This document shows, piece after piece, positions 46,691 through 53,647 of a stretch of 53,647 nucleotides of DNA. Where the stretch lies: positions 1 through 53,647 of the forward strand of contig JAFYKZ010000021.1 of NCBI GenBank assembly GCA_017537365.1, in the 5' to 3' direction. The position numbers and the translations under genes are program-made. The DNA is from Clostridia bacterium (GTDB lineage Bacteria > Bacillota > Clostridia > Oscillospirales > Acutalibacteraceae). The notes beneath the pieces are model-generated. The model was given only the letters and a program-made list of their open reading frames with translations. It did not search any database and had not been told where the DNA came from. Every line of letters begins with the position of its first letter. The stretch's first letter is position 1.

Positions 46691-47251
46691 TTAGTTGTCC
46701 ATTAAATTTTTGGCAAACAGTTTTTTAAGCAGTTCGGTTAAAGGAATTATGAGCAATCCTGCGCAAAAATTTCCAACCGCGTGCACTGCATCAAAGGGTA
46801 AGCCTGATATAACCCAAGCTACCGTCTGCTTGAAATTAAAACCGAAAAACAATGCCTGAGTTGGAGCGTAAAGTATACCAAAGGCAAGTCCGTGCAAACC
46901 GCAAATAAGAGGGTAAATAATATATGCTATCTTTTTGGGCATCTTTTTTGGTAATAACATAGTAATTCCCCAAAGAATAGTCCAAATATAAAGGTATGGA
47001 ATCCACCACATAGTAAAACCCGAATATAATGCGGTAATTAATACACAGAGATAAATCGGTATTAATGCTTTTTTGCGAAAGACAAGAGTGAAAACCATTG
47101 TAAACATTCCGAGCAGGTGAATGTTTGGCAAAAATTCCATAATAACCTTTGAGCAGAACATTAGCGTGCCAAGCATGGCAAACACGACCATTTCCTGAAC
47201 GCTCAAAAATTTTTTCTTTCGGGTGGTAGATTTATTCTTTGGTGTATTCAA
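46691..47251 (-). CDS. ECF transporter S component, predicted cobalamin/corrinoid specific
   Basis: 186 aa with about six membrane spans (MVVFAMLGTLMFCSKVIMEF, LLGMFTMVFTLVF, PIYLCVLITALYSGF and others) and a basic N-terminus. Layout fits the substrate-binding S subunit of energy-coupling factor importers, which uses shared EcfA/A'/T encoded elsewhere. TTG 47251 overlaps the DUF4430 gene by 20 bp; a start at a later Met is possible. Specificity for B12 or a precursor is inferred from the upstream cobalamin riboswitch and the DUF4430 partner. Confidence 0.8.
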   Translation of the reverse strand: MNTPKNKSTTRKKKFLSVQEMVVFAMLGTLMFCSKVIMEFLPNIHLLGMFTMVFTLVFRKKALIPIYLCVLITALYSGFTMWWIPYLYIWTILWGITMLLPKKMPKKIAYIIYPLICGLHGLAFGILYAPTQALFFGFNFKQTVAWVISGLPFDAVHAVGNFCAGLLIIPLTELLKKLFAKNLMDN

Positions 47252-47666
47252 GTTGATAGGTTACGCCTTCTTTAATTTCGGTGGTATCCACGCCTGAGGT
47301 TGCATATTCGCCGTCAACATAAAAAGCCCAATAGCTTTTATCAACATCATAATCGGCGGTTATACCGTTAACAACTTTTATATAAAGACCGAACTCGCCG
47401 TCTTCTCCCTCAATTAGATTATGTTCTGAAAGAGCGTCGCCAACAGTTTTTTTATCGGTGTTAATGGTGAATTTAACCGTTTTTTCTTCTGCTTTAACTT
47501 CAACTAAGGCAGTTTTTTCGCCTTTGCCAAATTCGGTGTCTTCTAAATAGGTTGCATTTTCCCATAAACCTGTTTCGGTCTTTGAATTGCCACCGCAGGA
47601 GGCAAGGCTGAAAATGCAGATAATTACAAGTGCGATTGATAAAGTTTGTTTAATTGTTTTTTTCAT
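47232..47666 (-). CDS. DUF4430 lipoprotein, predicted corrinoid-binding
   Basis: 144 aa. Lipoprotein signal with lipobox SLASC; Cys is followed by GGNSK. The body carries the DUF4430 fold (KTVGDALSEHNLIEGEDGEFG then YWAFYVDGEYATSGVDTTEI), which is related to the C-terminal domain of human intrinsic factor and transcobalamin. It would sit on the outer face of the membrane and pass corrinoid to the ECF S component encoded just downstream. RBS AAAGGA. Under B12 riboswitch control. Confidence 0.88.
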   Translation of the reverse strand: MKKTIKQTLSIALVIICIFSLASCGGNSKTETGLWENATYLEDTEFGKGEKTALVEVKAEEKTVKFTINTDKKTVGDALSEHNLIEGEDGEFGLYIKVVNGITADYDVDKSYWAFYVDGEYATSGVDTTEIKEGVTYQLEYTKE

Positions 47667-47703
47667 TTTTAAAATCCTTTCTTTTTTTACAAAAGAAAAT
47701 AAA

Positions 47704-47975
47704 AGTACCCTTCTTTAAGGGTACTGTGAGTAAAGCGGTATCCTGCTCATACCAAAAAAGCTATAAAAATCCAACCTATTCTTCACACATCTCCCCAATT
47801 TGCCCAAGAGACTTTTATGCGGCACAGACCAATAAGCATTCCGACTCAACTAATATATAATTTAGAATTACGGTAATGGCTGTTGCTGCGGATTTTCACC
47901 GCGATTTCCTTATCCCCGAACAATACTGTCTCGCAGTATGCCCGACAACAAATGCAACGCATTTGATGGCCTGTG
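47704..47975 (-). promoter_or_regulatory. Cobalamin riboswitch
   Basis: On the minus strand: GGTGAAAATCCGCAGC, then CAGCCATTACCGTAAT in the place of the usual CAGCCCCCGCAACTGT, and a B12 box GAGCAGGATACCGC (47748-47735). The expression platform is AGTACCCTT/AAGGGTACT (47704-47725) followed by a T-rich tract. Cobalamin binding should favour this terminator and shut off the uptake genes. The boundary at the 5' end is approximate. Confidence 0.78.
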
Positions 47976-48049
47976 TTTATTCTTTTGTTGTTTGATTATT
48001 ATAGCATATACAAAATTAAATTTCAATATTTTAATATAAAAGCTAAGTA

Positions 48050-48078
48050 TTGATTTTTCTATACGATTTTGTTAAAAT
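48050..48078 (+). promoter_or_regulatory. nagA promoter
   Basis: TTGATT (48050-48055), 17-bp spacer, TAAAAT (48073-48078). Confidence 0.7.
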
Positions 48079-48107
48079 GTATTTGGAAAAATTTATTGGA
48101 GGCAGTT

Positions 48108-49250
48108 ATGAAAGCGGTAATCGGCGGTAAAATTATTTTAAAAGATAAAATTTTAGAAAATCACGCGATAATTTTTTCAAATGTTATCGAGGATATTCTG
48201 CCTTGCGATAAAGTTCCTGAGGGAATAGAAATTATTGATGCTACGGGCGGATATATTTCTCCGGGACTTATTGATATTCATATACACGGATATCTCGGCA
48301 AAGATGTTTGCGATGGGGAAGAAGAAAGCATTAAAACAATAGCCGGCGGACTTCTCAAAAACGGTGTTACAGGCTTTTTGCCGACTACTATGACGGTTGA
48401 TATGTCGGTTATTAAAAAAGCTCTCCAAATTTGCCGAGATTTAAAAGATGAAAGTAAAAATTGGCAGGGAAGTCAGATTTTTGGCTGTCATGCAGAGGGA
48501 CCTTTTATAAGCGAAAGCAAAAAAGGCGCGCAAGACCCTAAATATATTTTAAAGCCTGATGCTAAATTTGTTAAAGAGTATGCCGATATTATTAAAATAA
48601 TAACCTTAGCCCCCGAAACTGATACAGATAATTTTGCGGCTATAAGAGAAATAAGCGAAGATACCAATGTGGTTGTTTCTATGGGGCATACAAAGGCTGA
48701 TTACATAATTGCCGAGAAAAGTATCGAATCGGGTGTGAAACATGTTACACACCTATTTAACGCGATGACACCATTATCCCATAGAGAACCGGGTGTTGTT
48801 GGCGCGGCTTTAAACTCGGATGTTAGCTGTGAGCTTATTGTTGATACATACCATGTTGATAAAAAACTTTATGATATGGTTTGGAAGTTAAAGGGCAGAA
48901 AGCTTTGCTTTATAACCGATTGCTTGCCGGCGGGCGGACTTGAGTTTGGAGAATATACTTTGGGCGGAGCTAAAATAATTTATAGAGATAATGTTTGTTT
49001 CTTAGAGGATGGCACGATAGCAGGTAGTGTGCTAGCTCTTAACAAGGGTGTTTGGAATGTATATAAAAATTCTTCTGTTCCTCTTTTTGAGTGTGTTAAT
49101 GCTGCATCCTTAAATCCTGCAACAACTATTGGTGTGGCTGATAAAAAAGGCTCTATTGAAAAGGGAAAAGATGCAGATATAATTATAACAGATAATGAGT
49201 TTAATGTTTTGAAAACAATTATTGGTGGCGAAATTAAATATGAAGCTTAA
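48108..49250 (+). CDS. nagA: N-acetylglucosamine-6-phosphate deacetylase
   Basis: 380 aa from ATG 48108 (GGAGGC upstream; the frame from 48069 has no site). It removes acetate from GlcNAc-6-phosphate. Metal and substrate marks: IDIHIHGYLG, HAEGPFISESKKGAQ, SMGHTKADY, VTHLFNAMTPLSHREPG and the catalytic Asp in FITDCLPAGG. NagB is not in the window. Followed by a terminator, then by two genes that also suit hexosamine or glycan use. Confidence 0.95.
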   Translation: MKAVIGGKIILKDKILENHAIIFSNVIEDILPCDKVPEGIEIIDATGGYISPGLIDIHIHGYLGKDVCDGEEESIKTIAGGLLKNGVTGFLPTTMTVDMSVIKKALQICRDLKDESKNWQGSQIFGCHAEGPFISESKKGAQDPKYILKPDAKFVKEYADIIKIITLAPETDTDNFAAIREISEDTNVVVSMGHTKADYIIAEKSIESGVKHVTHLFNAMTPLSHREPGVVGAALNSDVSCELIVDTYHVDKKLYDMVWKLKGRKLCFITDCLPAGGLEFGEYTLGGAKIIYRDNVCFLEDGTIAGSVLALNKGVWNVYKNSSVPLFECVNAASLNPATTIGVADKKGSIEKGKDADIIITDNEFNVLKTIIGGEIKYEA

Positions 49251-49255
49251 AATAA

Positions 49256-49297
49256 AAAGCGAAACTGCAAGAAAAATTGCGGTTTCGCTTTTTTTAT
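49256..49297 (+). terminator. Terminator after nagA
   Basis: AAAGCGAAACTGCAA (49256-49270) pairs with TTGCGGTTTCGCTTT (49277-49291). Confidence 0.9.
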
Positions 49298-49299
49298 GA

Positions 49300-49328
49300 T
49301 TGCTTTTTTAATGTGTTTGGTATATAAT
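49300..49328 (+). promoter_or_regulatory. Promoter of the DUF4091-kinase pair
   Basis: TTGCTT (49300-49305), 17-bp spacer, TATAAT (49323-49328). Confidence 0.7.
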
Positions 49329-49379
49329 TAATTGGTAAAATGTAAAAGTATGTTTTGTTAAAAAACGGAGGGCAACTAA

Positions 49380-51002
49380 ATGCTTGATTTAAAGGTGATT
49401 TCTTCTCTTGAAAAGGTTTTGCCGAAGCGGGAATGTTCTGTTTCTGAAATAAAAGAACTTTCTTGTTTAGAGGGCGAAAAAGTTTCTTTTCAGTTGGCTT
49501 TTTCGGCAGATAGCCGAGCGGCATATAATTTTTCGGTTACTTCTGACAGTGATATAGAAATAAAAACCTATTTTGTTGAAAATGTTCCGGTTGAGTATAC
49601 CACCTTTACATTTGCGTTGGAGGACGAAAATTACATAAGCCATGAAGCAGGAATTTATCCGGATAGATTAATGCCTGCCGATAGAGATTGGGTTCAGGCT
49701 TCTGAGATATATAAGTCTATTTGGGTTACCGTTAAGGCAAATTCGGGTGTGCATAATTTAAAAATAAAGTTTAATTCGTTTGATAATAAAACAATAGAAG
49801 AAAGAACGATAAAACTAAATGTTTTACCGGTTAAACTTACTGAGCAAAAGCTTATTTTCACGCAATGGTTTCATACTGATTGTATTTCTGAATATTATGG
49901 CTATGAGTCGTATTCAGAAGAACATTGGGTTATGATAGAAAAGTTTTTGAGAATGGCGAGCGATAACGGTATTAATATGATTTTAACCCCGATTTTCACT
50001 CAGCCGCTTGATACAGAGGTTGGCAGAAAAAGACCTAGCTGTCAGCTTCTTAAAATTGTTAAAAACGGTAATAGCTATAGCTTTGATTTTAGCCGTTTTG
50101 AGCGTTGGATTTCTCTTTGTAAAAAAATAGGTATTGAATATTTTGAAATGCCGCATTTGTTTACTCAGTGGGGTGCTAGGTTCACTCCGCGAATTATAGC
50201 TGAAATAAATGGAGAAGAAAAAGATATTTTTGGCTGGGATGTTGCATCCGATTCAAAGGAATATGATGAGTTTTTAGGCAGTATGTTGCCTGAACTTATT
50301 GAGGTTTTAAAGCAAAACGGTATATTTGATAAAACCTATTTCCATATTTCAGATGAGCCTGCGCTCCAACATTTAGAGGCTTATTCAAAGGCTCGCGAGA
50401 TAGCTAAAAAATATCTTGGCGGTTGCAAAATTATTGATGCTTTGTCTGACTATGATTTTTATAAAAATGGTGTTGTTAAAATCCCGATTCCGTCCACCGA
50501 CCATATTAAACCATTTTTAGAAGCAGATTTAGAGGAAAGATGGACTTATTATTGCTGCATGCAATGCAAAGGTGTTAGTAATAGATTTCTTACAATGCCT
50601 TCTGCGCGTAATCGTTCAATTGGAATTCAGCTTTATAAATATCATATTGACGGATTTTTGCATTGGGGTTATAATTTCTATTATTCGCAGTTTTCCCGTA
50701 TGGTAATTAATCCTTTTGCTCAAACCGATGCTTATAACGGTTTTCCTGCGGGGGATTCGTTTAGCGTTTATCCAGCAAAGGATGGTGCAGTTCCTGCCAT
50801 TAGCCTTATTGTGTTTAACGAAGCTTTGCAGGATATGAGGGCTTTGCAATTATTGGAATCATATATCGGTTATGAAAAAACAGTTGAATTGGTAGAAGAA
50901 GCTTTGGGTGAAGAGGTAACCTTTGATAGTTGCTATTCGGCAGAGGCTATTCTAAAAATGAGAGAAGCAGTTAATAAAAGAATTTCAAAAGAATCTAAAT
51001 AA
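49380..51002 (+). CDS. DUF4091 glycoside-hydrolase-like protein
   Basis: 540 aa, cytosolic (no signal peptide). N-terminal beta domain (about 1-150), then a barrel-like region with FTQWFHTDCISEYYGYES and the conserved acidic motif TYFHISDEPALQHL, followed by GFLHWGYNFYYS. The family resembles clan-A glycosidases and is linked to use of hexosamine-containing glycans. The Asp-Glu pair in SDEP is a candidate catalytic site. It shares a promoter with the kinase downstream, so the two may process one sugar. Its exact substrate is unknown. Confidence 0.85.
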   Translation: MLDLKVISSLEKVLPKRECSVSEIKELSCLEGEKVSFQLAFSADSRAAYNFSVTSDSDIEIKTYFVENVPVEYTTFTFALEDENYISHEAGIYPDRLMPADRDWVQASEIYKSIWVTVKANSGVHNLKIKFNSFDNKTIEERTIKLNVLPVKLTEQKLIFTQWFHTDCISEYYGYESYSEEHWVMIEKFLRMASDNGINMILTPIFTQPLDTEVGRKRPSCQLLKIVKNGNSYSFDFSRFERWISLCKKIGIEYFEMPHLFTQWGARFTPRIIAEINGEEKDIFGWDVASDSKEYDEFLGSMLPELIEVLKQNGIFDKTYFHISDEPALQHLEAYSKAREIAKKYLGGCKIIDALSDYDFYKNGVVKIPIPSTDHIKPFLEADLEERWTYYCCMQCKGVSNRFLTMPSARNRSIGIQLYKYHIDGFLHWGYNFYYSQFSRMVINPFAQTDAYNGFPAGDSFSVYPAKDGAVPAISLIVFNEALQDMRALQLLESYIGYEKTVELVEEALGEEVTFDSCYSAEAILKMREAVNKRISKESK

Positions 51003-51016
51003 AATAGGTGAAAGAA

Positions 51017-52087
51017 ATGGATTATAATAATATAGTTAAGCAGTTTAATATACCAGAGGAACTATTGGATATTTCTAAGTATGGAAACGGGCATATAAAT
51101 GATACGTTCTTGATTAATACAGATTCGGGGAAAAGATATATTTTGCAAAAGTTAAACCGAAATGTTTTCAAAGAGCCAGAAAAAGTAATGGAAAATATTG
51201 TCGCTGTAACCGAATATCTTAAACCTCGCCTGTCAGGTAAGGTTCAAACTTTAAACTTAATACCTTGCAAAAATGGTGAAAAGTATACCCCGGATGAAAA
51301 TAACAATTTATGGCGTATGTATGATTTTGTTGAAAATGGTGTTTCTCTCGAATTGCCCGAGAGCGAGAACGATTTTTATCAAAGTGCGGTAGGTTTTGGC
51401 AATTTCCAAAATATGCTTAAAGATTATCCTGCTGATACTCTTTATGAAACCATACCGAATTTCCATAATACACCTGAAAGATATAAGGCTTTTTTAGAGG
51501 CGGTTGAAAAAGACCCTCTCGGCAGAGTAAAAACCGCGCTAGAAGAAATTGCTTTTGTTAATGAACGCAAGGAATTTTATAGTATTTTAGAGGATAGTCA
51601 TAAAAACGGAAATCTTCCGTTAAAGGTTACTCATAACGATACAAAGCTTAATAATGTTATGTTGGATGCCAAAACAAGAGAACCGATATGCGTGATGGAC
51701 CTTGATACTATAATGCCGGGCTATTCTGTAAATGATTTCGGTGATTCTATTCGTTTTGGCGCTTCAACTGCGGCTGAGGATGAAAAGGATTTGAGCAAGG
51801 TTCATTTTGATATGGAACTCTTTAAAATTTACACAAAAGGTTTTCTATTCGGTTGCAATGGCACGCTCACCGCTTGCGAGCAAGAGCTTTTGCCTGTTGG
51901 TGCTAAGATGATGACTATTGAATGCGGAATGCGTTTTCTAACCGATTATATTTTAGGCGATACATATTTTAAAACTGAATATCCTGAACATAATTTGATA
52001 AGATGCAGAACTCAATTTAAACTCGTTTCAGAAATGGAAGAAAAATGGGAAGAAATGTGCGATTTTATAAAAGAATTTAGCGTCTAA
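51017..52087 (+). CDS. NahK-like N-acetylhexosamine 1-kinase (aminoglycoside phosphotransferase fold)
   Basis: 356 aa from ATG 51017 (AGGTG six bases upstream; the GTG at 51008 is in the site). Kinase motifs: GHINDTFLI, YILQKLNRNVFKEPEKVMEN, the catalytic THNDTKLNNVMLD and metal site MDLDTIMPG. It matches the Bifidobacterium N-acetylhexosamine 1-kinase that phosphorylates GalNAc/GlcNAc freed from lacto-N-biose and mucin cores. It would make hexosamine-1-phosphate, complementing nagA. Whether other lacto-N-biose pathway genes exist elsewhere is not visible. Confidence 0.85.
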   Translation: MDYNNIVKQFNIPEELLDISKYGNGHINDTFLINTDSGKRYILQKLNRNVFKEPEKVMENIVAVTEYLKPRLSGKVQTLNLIPCKNGEKYTPDENNNLWRMYDFVENGVSLELPESENDFYQSAVGFGNFQNMLKDYPADTLYETIPNFHNTPERYKAFLEAVEKDPLGRVKTALEEIAFVNERKEFYSILEDSHKNGNLPLKVTHNDTKLNNVMLDAKTREPICVMDLDTIMPGYSVNDFGDSIRFGASTAAEDEKDLSKVHFDMELFKIYTKGFLFGCNGTLTACEQELLPVGAKMMTIECGMRFLTDYILGDTYFKTEYPEHNLIRCRTQFKLVSEMEEKWEEMCDFIKEFSV

Positions 52088-52101
52088 TAAGATTAAAATA
52101 T

Positions 52102-52138
52102 CCCCACCTTTGTTGAAAACAAAGGTGGGGGGTGTTTT
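52102..52138 (+). terminator. Terminator after the NahK-like gene
   Basis: CCCCACCTTT (52102-52111) pairs with AAAGGTGGGG (52121-52130). Confidence 0.85.
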
Positions 52139-52202
52139 AAATAAATGATTGAACCGAATTTATATCACGAATTTTGTCAGGAAGTTATATCAAAGAAAAA
52201 AC

Positions 52203-52233
52203 GAGCCAAAACCTTACAGTTTGGCTCATTTTT
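52203..52233 (-). terminator. Terminator of the tRNA-Ser-like gene
   Basis: GAGCCAAA and TTTGGCTC stem with T-runs on both strands, six bases after the tRNA CCA end. Confidence 0.8.
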
Positions 52234-52238
52234 TATTT

Positions 52239-52327
52239 TGGCGGAGACGGAGGGATTCGAACCCTCGTCCCTCAGGGGGCATCATGATTTCGAGCAAAAG
52301 GCAGTATCTACCGCACCGCCCCTCTCC
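52239..52327 (-). tRNA. tRNA-Ser(CGA)-like gene with disrupted anticodon arm (att junction or pseudogene)
   Basis: The 89-nt unit has class II length and an encoded CCA. On the minus strand the 3' part is canonical: loop CTCGAAA (anticodon CGA), variable stem CCC/GGG, T-arm GAGGG-TTCGAAT-CCCTC, acceptor CGTCTCC-G-CCA. The 5' acceptor GGAGAGG pairs at six of seven positions, and a D-arm CGGT...ACTG with GG in the loop can form. The 5' anticodon-stem strand TTTTG does not pair with TCATG on the 3' side. The simplest view is that an element entered at the anticodon loop and replaced the 5' half. It is unlikely to be functional as written. Confidence 0.6.
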
Positions 52328-52453
52328 GTCCCTGAAATGTGCAATACGTCCACCCATTCTGCGAGATTTTGCAAAACTAATGATTTTTTGCGAGAAATTT
52401 GCGAGATAGATGCGAGAAATGAGTGAAAATTGCAATCACGTATAACCGTGTAT

Positions 52454-52501
52454 GATTGTCAATAATGTTTAGCCGAGCACAATCAAACATCATTGACAAT
52501 C
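52454..52501. repeat. 17-bp inverted repeat at the element end
   Basis: GATTGTCAATAATGTTT (52454-52470) and AAACATCATTGACAATC (52485-52501), one mismatch, 14-base loop. It may be a transcription stop or a recombinase/regulator site. Confidence 0.7.
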
Positions 52502-52598
52502 GAGGGCGATGTGCAGTACAAATTTAATTTCAAATCGCTAAACACTTCCACGCTTTTATGTGCTATACTTGGTTCATAAAAATATGGAGGTGCCCAAT

Positions 52599-52958
52599 AT
52601 GGCAAAGATTACATTAGAAAATATTTATGATTGTTATGCATACGGAAAGAGAGTCGCAGAAGGAGAACTTGAAATTGGAACTGCTGCAATGAAGGTTGCA
52701 AGGACAGGAATGGGTGAAGGCTCTGCAAAAATATATTTACGCTGTGTTCGTTCTTTGATATTAGGAGAACGATATACAGGTACAGTCAATGAAACGGCTA
52801 TATCTCGTTTCTTAACAAACATTTTTTCTGACTATGGAATGGATGGTTTACGCAAAGCATTAAAATCACTTGAAATGCATTTGGAATATCAAGATATGTA
52901 TCAAAATCTATCTGCTATTAAAAAAGTGTACGAAGAATTTTATGAAATCTTAAATTAA
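52599..52958 (+). CDS. Element protein resembling the N-terminal domain of some HNH/restriction enzymes
   Basis: 119 aa from ATG 52599 (TGGAGG upstream; longer frame from 52560 lacks a site). All-helical: TLENIYDCYAYGKRVAEGEL, GEGSAKIYLRCVRSLILGE, ISRFLTNIFSDYGMDGLRKA. I recall this helical domain at the N-terminus of HNH or McrA-like nucleases in Clostridia, but no nuclease domain is attached here. It may be a stand-alone DNA-binding or regulatory protein. Function is unknown. Confidence 0.65.
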   Translation: MAKITLENIYDCYAYGKRVAEGELEIGTAAMKVARTGMGEGSAKIYLRCVRSLILGERYTGTVNETAISRFLTNIFSDYGMDGLRKALKSLEMHLEYQDMYQNLSAIKKVYEEFYEILN

Positions 52959-53010
52959 AATAAAAACTCCTTTGGCTATTCTCGGGCGAATAAACATAAG
53001 GAGAATTAAA

Positions 53011-53268
53011 ATGAACCAAGAAAAACAAAGAGAAGCATACGAAAAGATGCTTAAAAAATGCCCCGATATCTTAACGCCGATGAAAGCAAACCGCTGGTCG
53101 CCCGTCGGTAAGAACACAATATACGCTGCACTCAAAAACGGTGAGATTGAATCCTATACCTATAAGGGCGGTTACATATTCACCAAGGACGCCTTCATTG
53201 ATTACCTCGTCAAGACCGCAAACGATAAAGGAAAGCGATATAGCATCCGAGGTGATAAAAAATGTTGA
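53011..53268 (+). CDS. HTH/excisionase-like DNA-binding protein
   Basis: 85 aa from ATG 53011 (GGAG upstream). It has RWSPVGKNTIYAALKNGEIE followed by YKGGYIFTKDAFIDYLVK, the MerR/Xis-like winged helix pattern of element regulators and excisionases. The stop overlaps the next start codon by 7 bp. It may direct excision of the tRNA-Ser element. The N-terminal 25 residues are an extra charged helix. Confidence 0.8.
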   Translation: MNQEKQREAYEKMLKKCPDILTPMKANRWSPVGKNTIYAALKNGEIESYTYKGGYIFTKDAFIDYLVKTANDKGKRYSIRGDKKC

Positions 53269-53647
53269 GCAGCTTACCGCAAGTGCTGTCAGGAGAACAG
53301 GTGCGGTGTGCTCTGCATATCAGTAAACGTAAGTGCGCTTGGATGCTTAACAATGGCTTTATCAAATGCCAAAATACCGGCAAGAGAACAAGAAAATACA
53401 CTGTGCTGAAAGAAGACCTGCTCACCTACATAGAGGACTCGGCAAAGCACCCGGAAAGATATGTTACTCCCCACGCCAAGTTTTCAACCGCAAAATATGG
53501 AAACAATCGCAAACCCCGACCGCGCAAAACAGGATTTCCTTCCTCTCTGCCGTCAACCTTCCGCCCGTGGCTCGAACAAGAATTTGAAACCGTCCCCGAT
53601 GCACTCACCGTACCACAAGTCATCGCTACTACGGGCTACATCGATAA
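53262..53647 (+). CDS. HTH element protein, 3' truncated by window
   Basis: 128 codons visible from ATG 53262. The first part (VLSGEQVRCALHISKRKCAW, then KYTVLKEDLLTYIED) is an excisionase-like HTH. A basic linker (NRKPRPRK) follows. A further region, ALTVPQVIATTGYI, begins a second HTH at the window edge. The tandem-HTH layout is known from Clostridia integrative elements just upstream of the tyrosine integrase, from memory. More GC-rich than the chromosome to the left. Confidence 0.75.
   Translation, partial: MLSSLPQVLSGEQVRCALHISKRKCAWMLNNGFIKCQNTGKRTRKYTVLKEDLLTYIEDSAKHPERYVTPHAKFSTAKYGNNRKPRPRKTGFPSSLPSTFRPWLEQEFETVPDALTVPQVIATTGYID

Larger units (their letters stand above)
52280..53647. 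mobile_element. Left part of an integrative element at tRNA-Ser (right end outside window)
   Basis: To the right of the tRNA junction the gene content changes to small element-type genes: an HNH-associated-type N-terminal domain protein and two HTH proteins. Base composition also shifts upward in GC near 53.1-53.6 kb. The integrase should lie beyond the window. Core of the junction is likely CATCATGATTTCGAG (52280-52294). Confidence 0.6.

Noticed and set aside
52145-52426. Open frames reading WRRRRDSNPRPSGG and similar
   Set aside because: These are the familiar antisense artefacts of a class II tRNA 3' end; the tRNA-Ser-like unit explains the sequence.

Overview
The window reads as chromosome of an anaerobic, spore-forming, low-GC Clostridia (most likely an Oscillospiraceae/Ruminococcaceae-type gut or rumen bacterium). 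Support comes from strong AGGAGG-type ribosome sites, T-box and cobalamin riboswitches, the sporulation genes spoIIID (interrupted) and bofA, ferredoxin-linked 2-oxoacid metabolism, and several integrative elements. The taxonomic call is inference from gene content.

Layout. (1) 1-8137: one end of an integrative mobilizable region. It holds the tail of an OmpR-type response regulator, its histidine kinase, a LexA-box promoter driving a short structured transcript, a pMV158-like oriT, a MobV relaxase, a TnpW-like protein and two large serine recombinases. The region ends inside spoIIID: the 3' half of that mother-cell regulator gene resumes at 8133, exactly where the second recombinase stops. 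(2) 8299-17959: a branched-chain acid/amino-acid module. Two T-box leaders, with apparent Ile (ATC) and Val (GTA) specifiers, precede two tandem HTH-cupin-acyl-CoA synthetase fusions. These are followed by a MinD-like ATPase, a ferredoxin, VorB, VorA, a gamma subunit and IlvE. Control by uncharged tRNA implies an anabolic direction: isobutyrate or 2-methylbutyrate to acyl-CoA, then reductive carboxylation to the 2-oxoacid, then valine or isoleucine. (3) 18021-39774: housekeeping core (bofA, uvrA, a DUF5685/DnaJ/membrane operon, an RluA-family gene, a radC-like gene, dnaE, pfkA, mnmA, a LUD gene, a DacF-type carboxypeptidase, pgi, guaB, a CPBP gene, greA, lysS). (4) 39757-43191: a small tyrosine-integrase element inserted in the 3' end of lysS and bounded by an 18-bp direct repeat. 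It carries Xis, Int, a SpoVG-like remnant and a VbhA/Fic toxin-antitoxin pair. (5) 43211-52087: an RHH/SLOG pair with two palindromic operators, the CopA copper ATPase, a B12-riboswitch-controlled DUF4430 lipoprotein plus ECF S component, and an amino-sugar cluster (nagA, DUF4091 protein, NahK-like kinase). (6) 52239-53647: a tRNA-Ser(CGA)-like gene with a broken anticodon stem, followed by the start of another integrative element that runs off the window.

No rRNA genes, CRISPR arrays or DDE-type insertion sequences were seen. The most notable signals are the spoIIID interruption (a possible skin-like developmental element), the T-box-controlled branched-chain fatty-acid salvage operon with its regulator-enzyme fusions, and the clean lysS attachment site.
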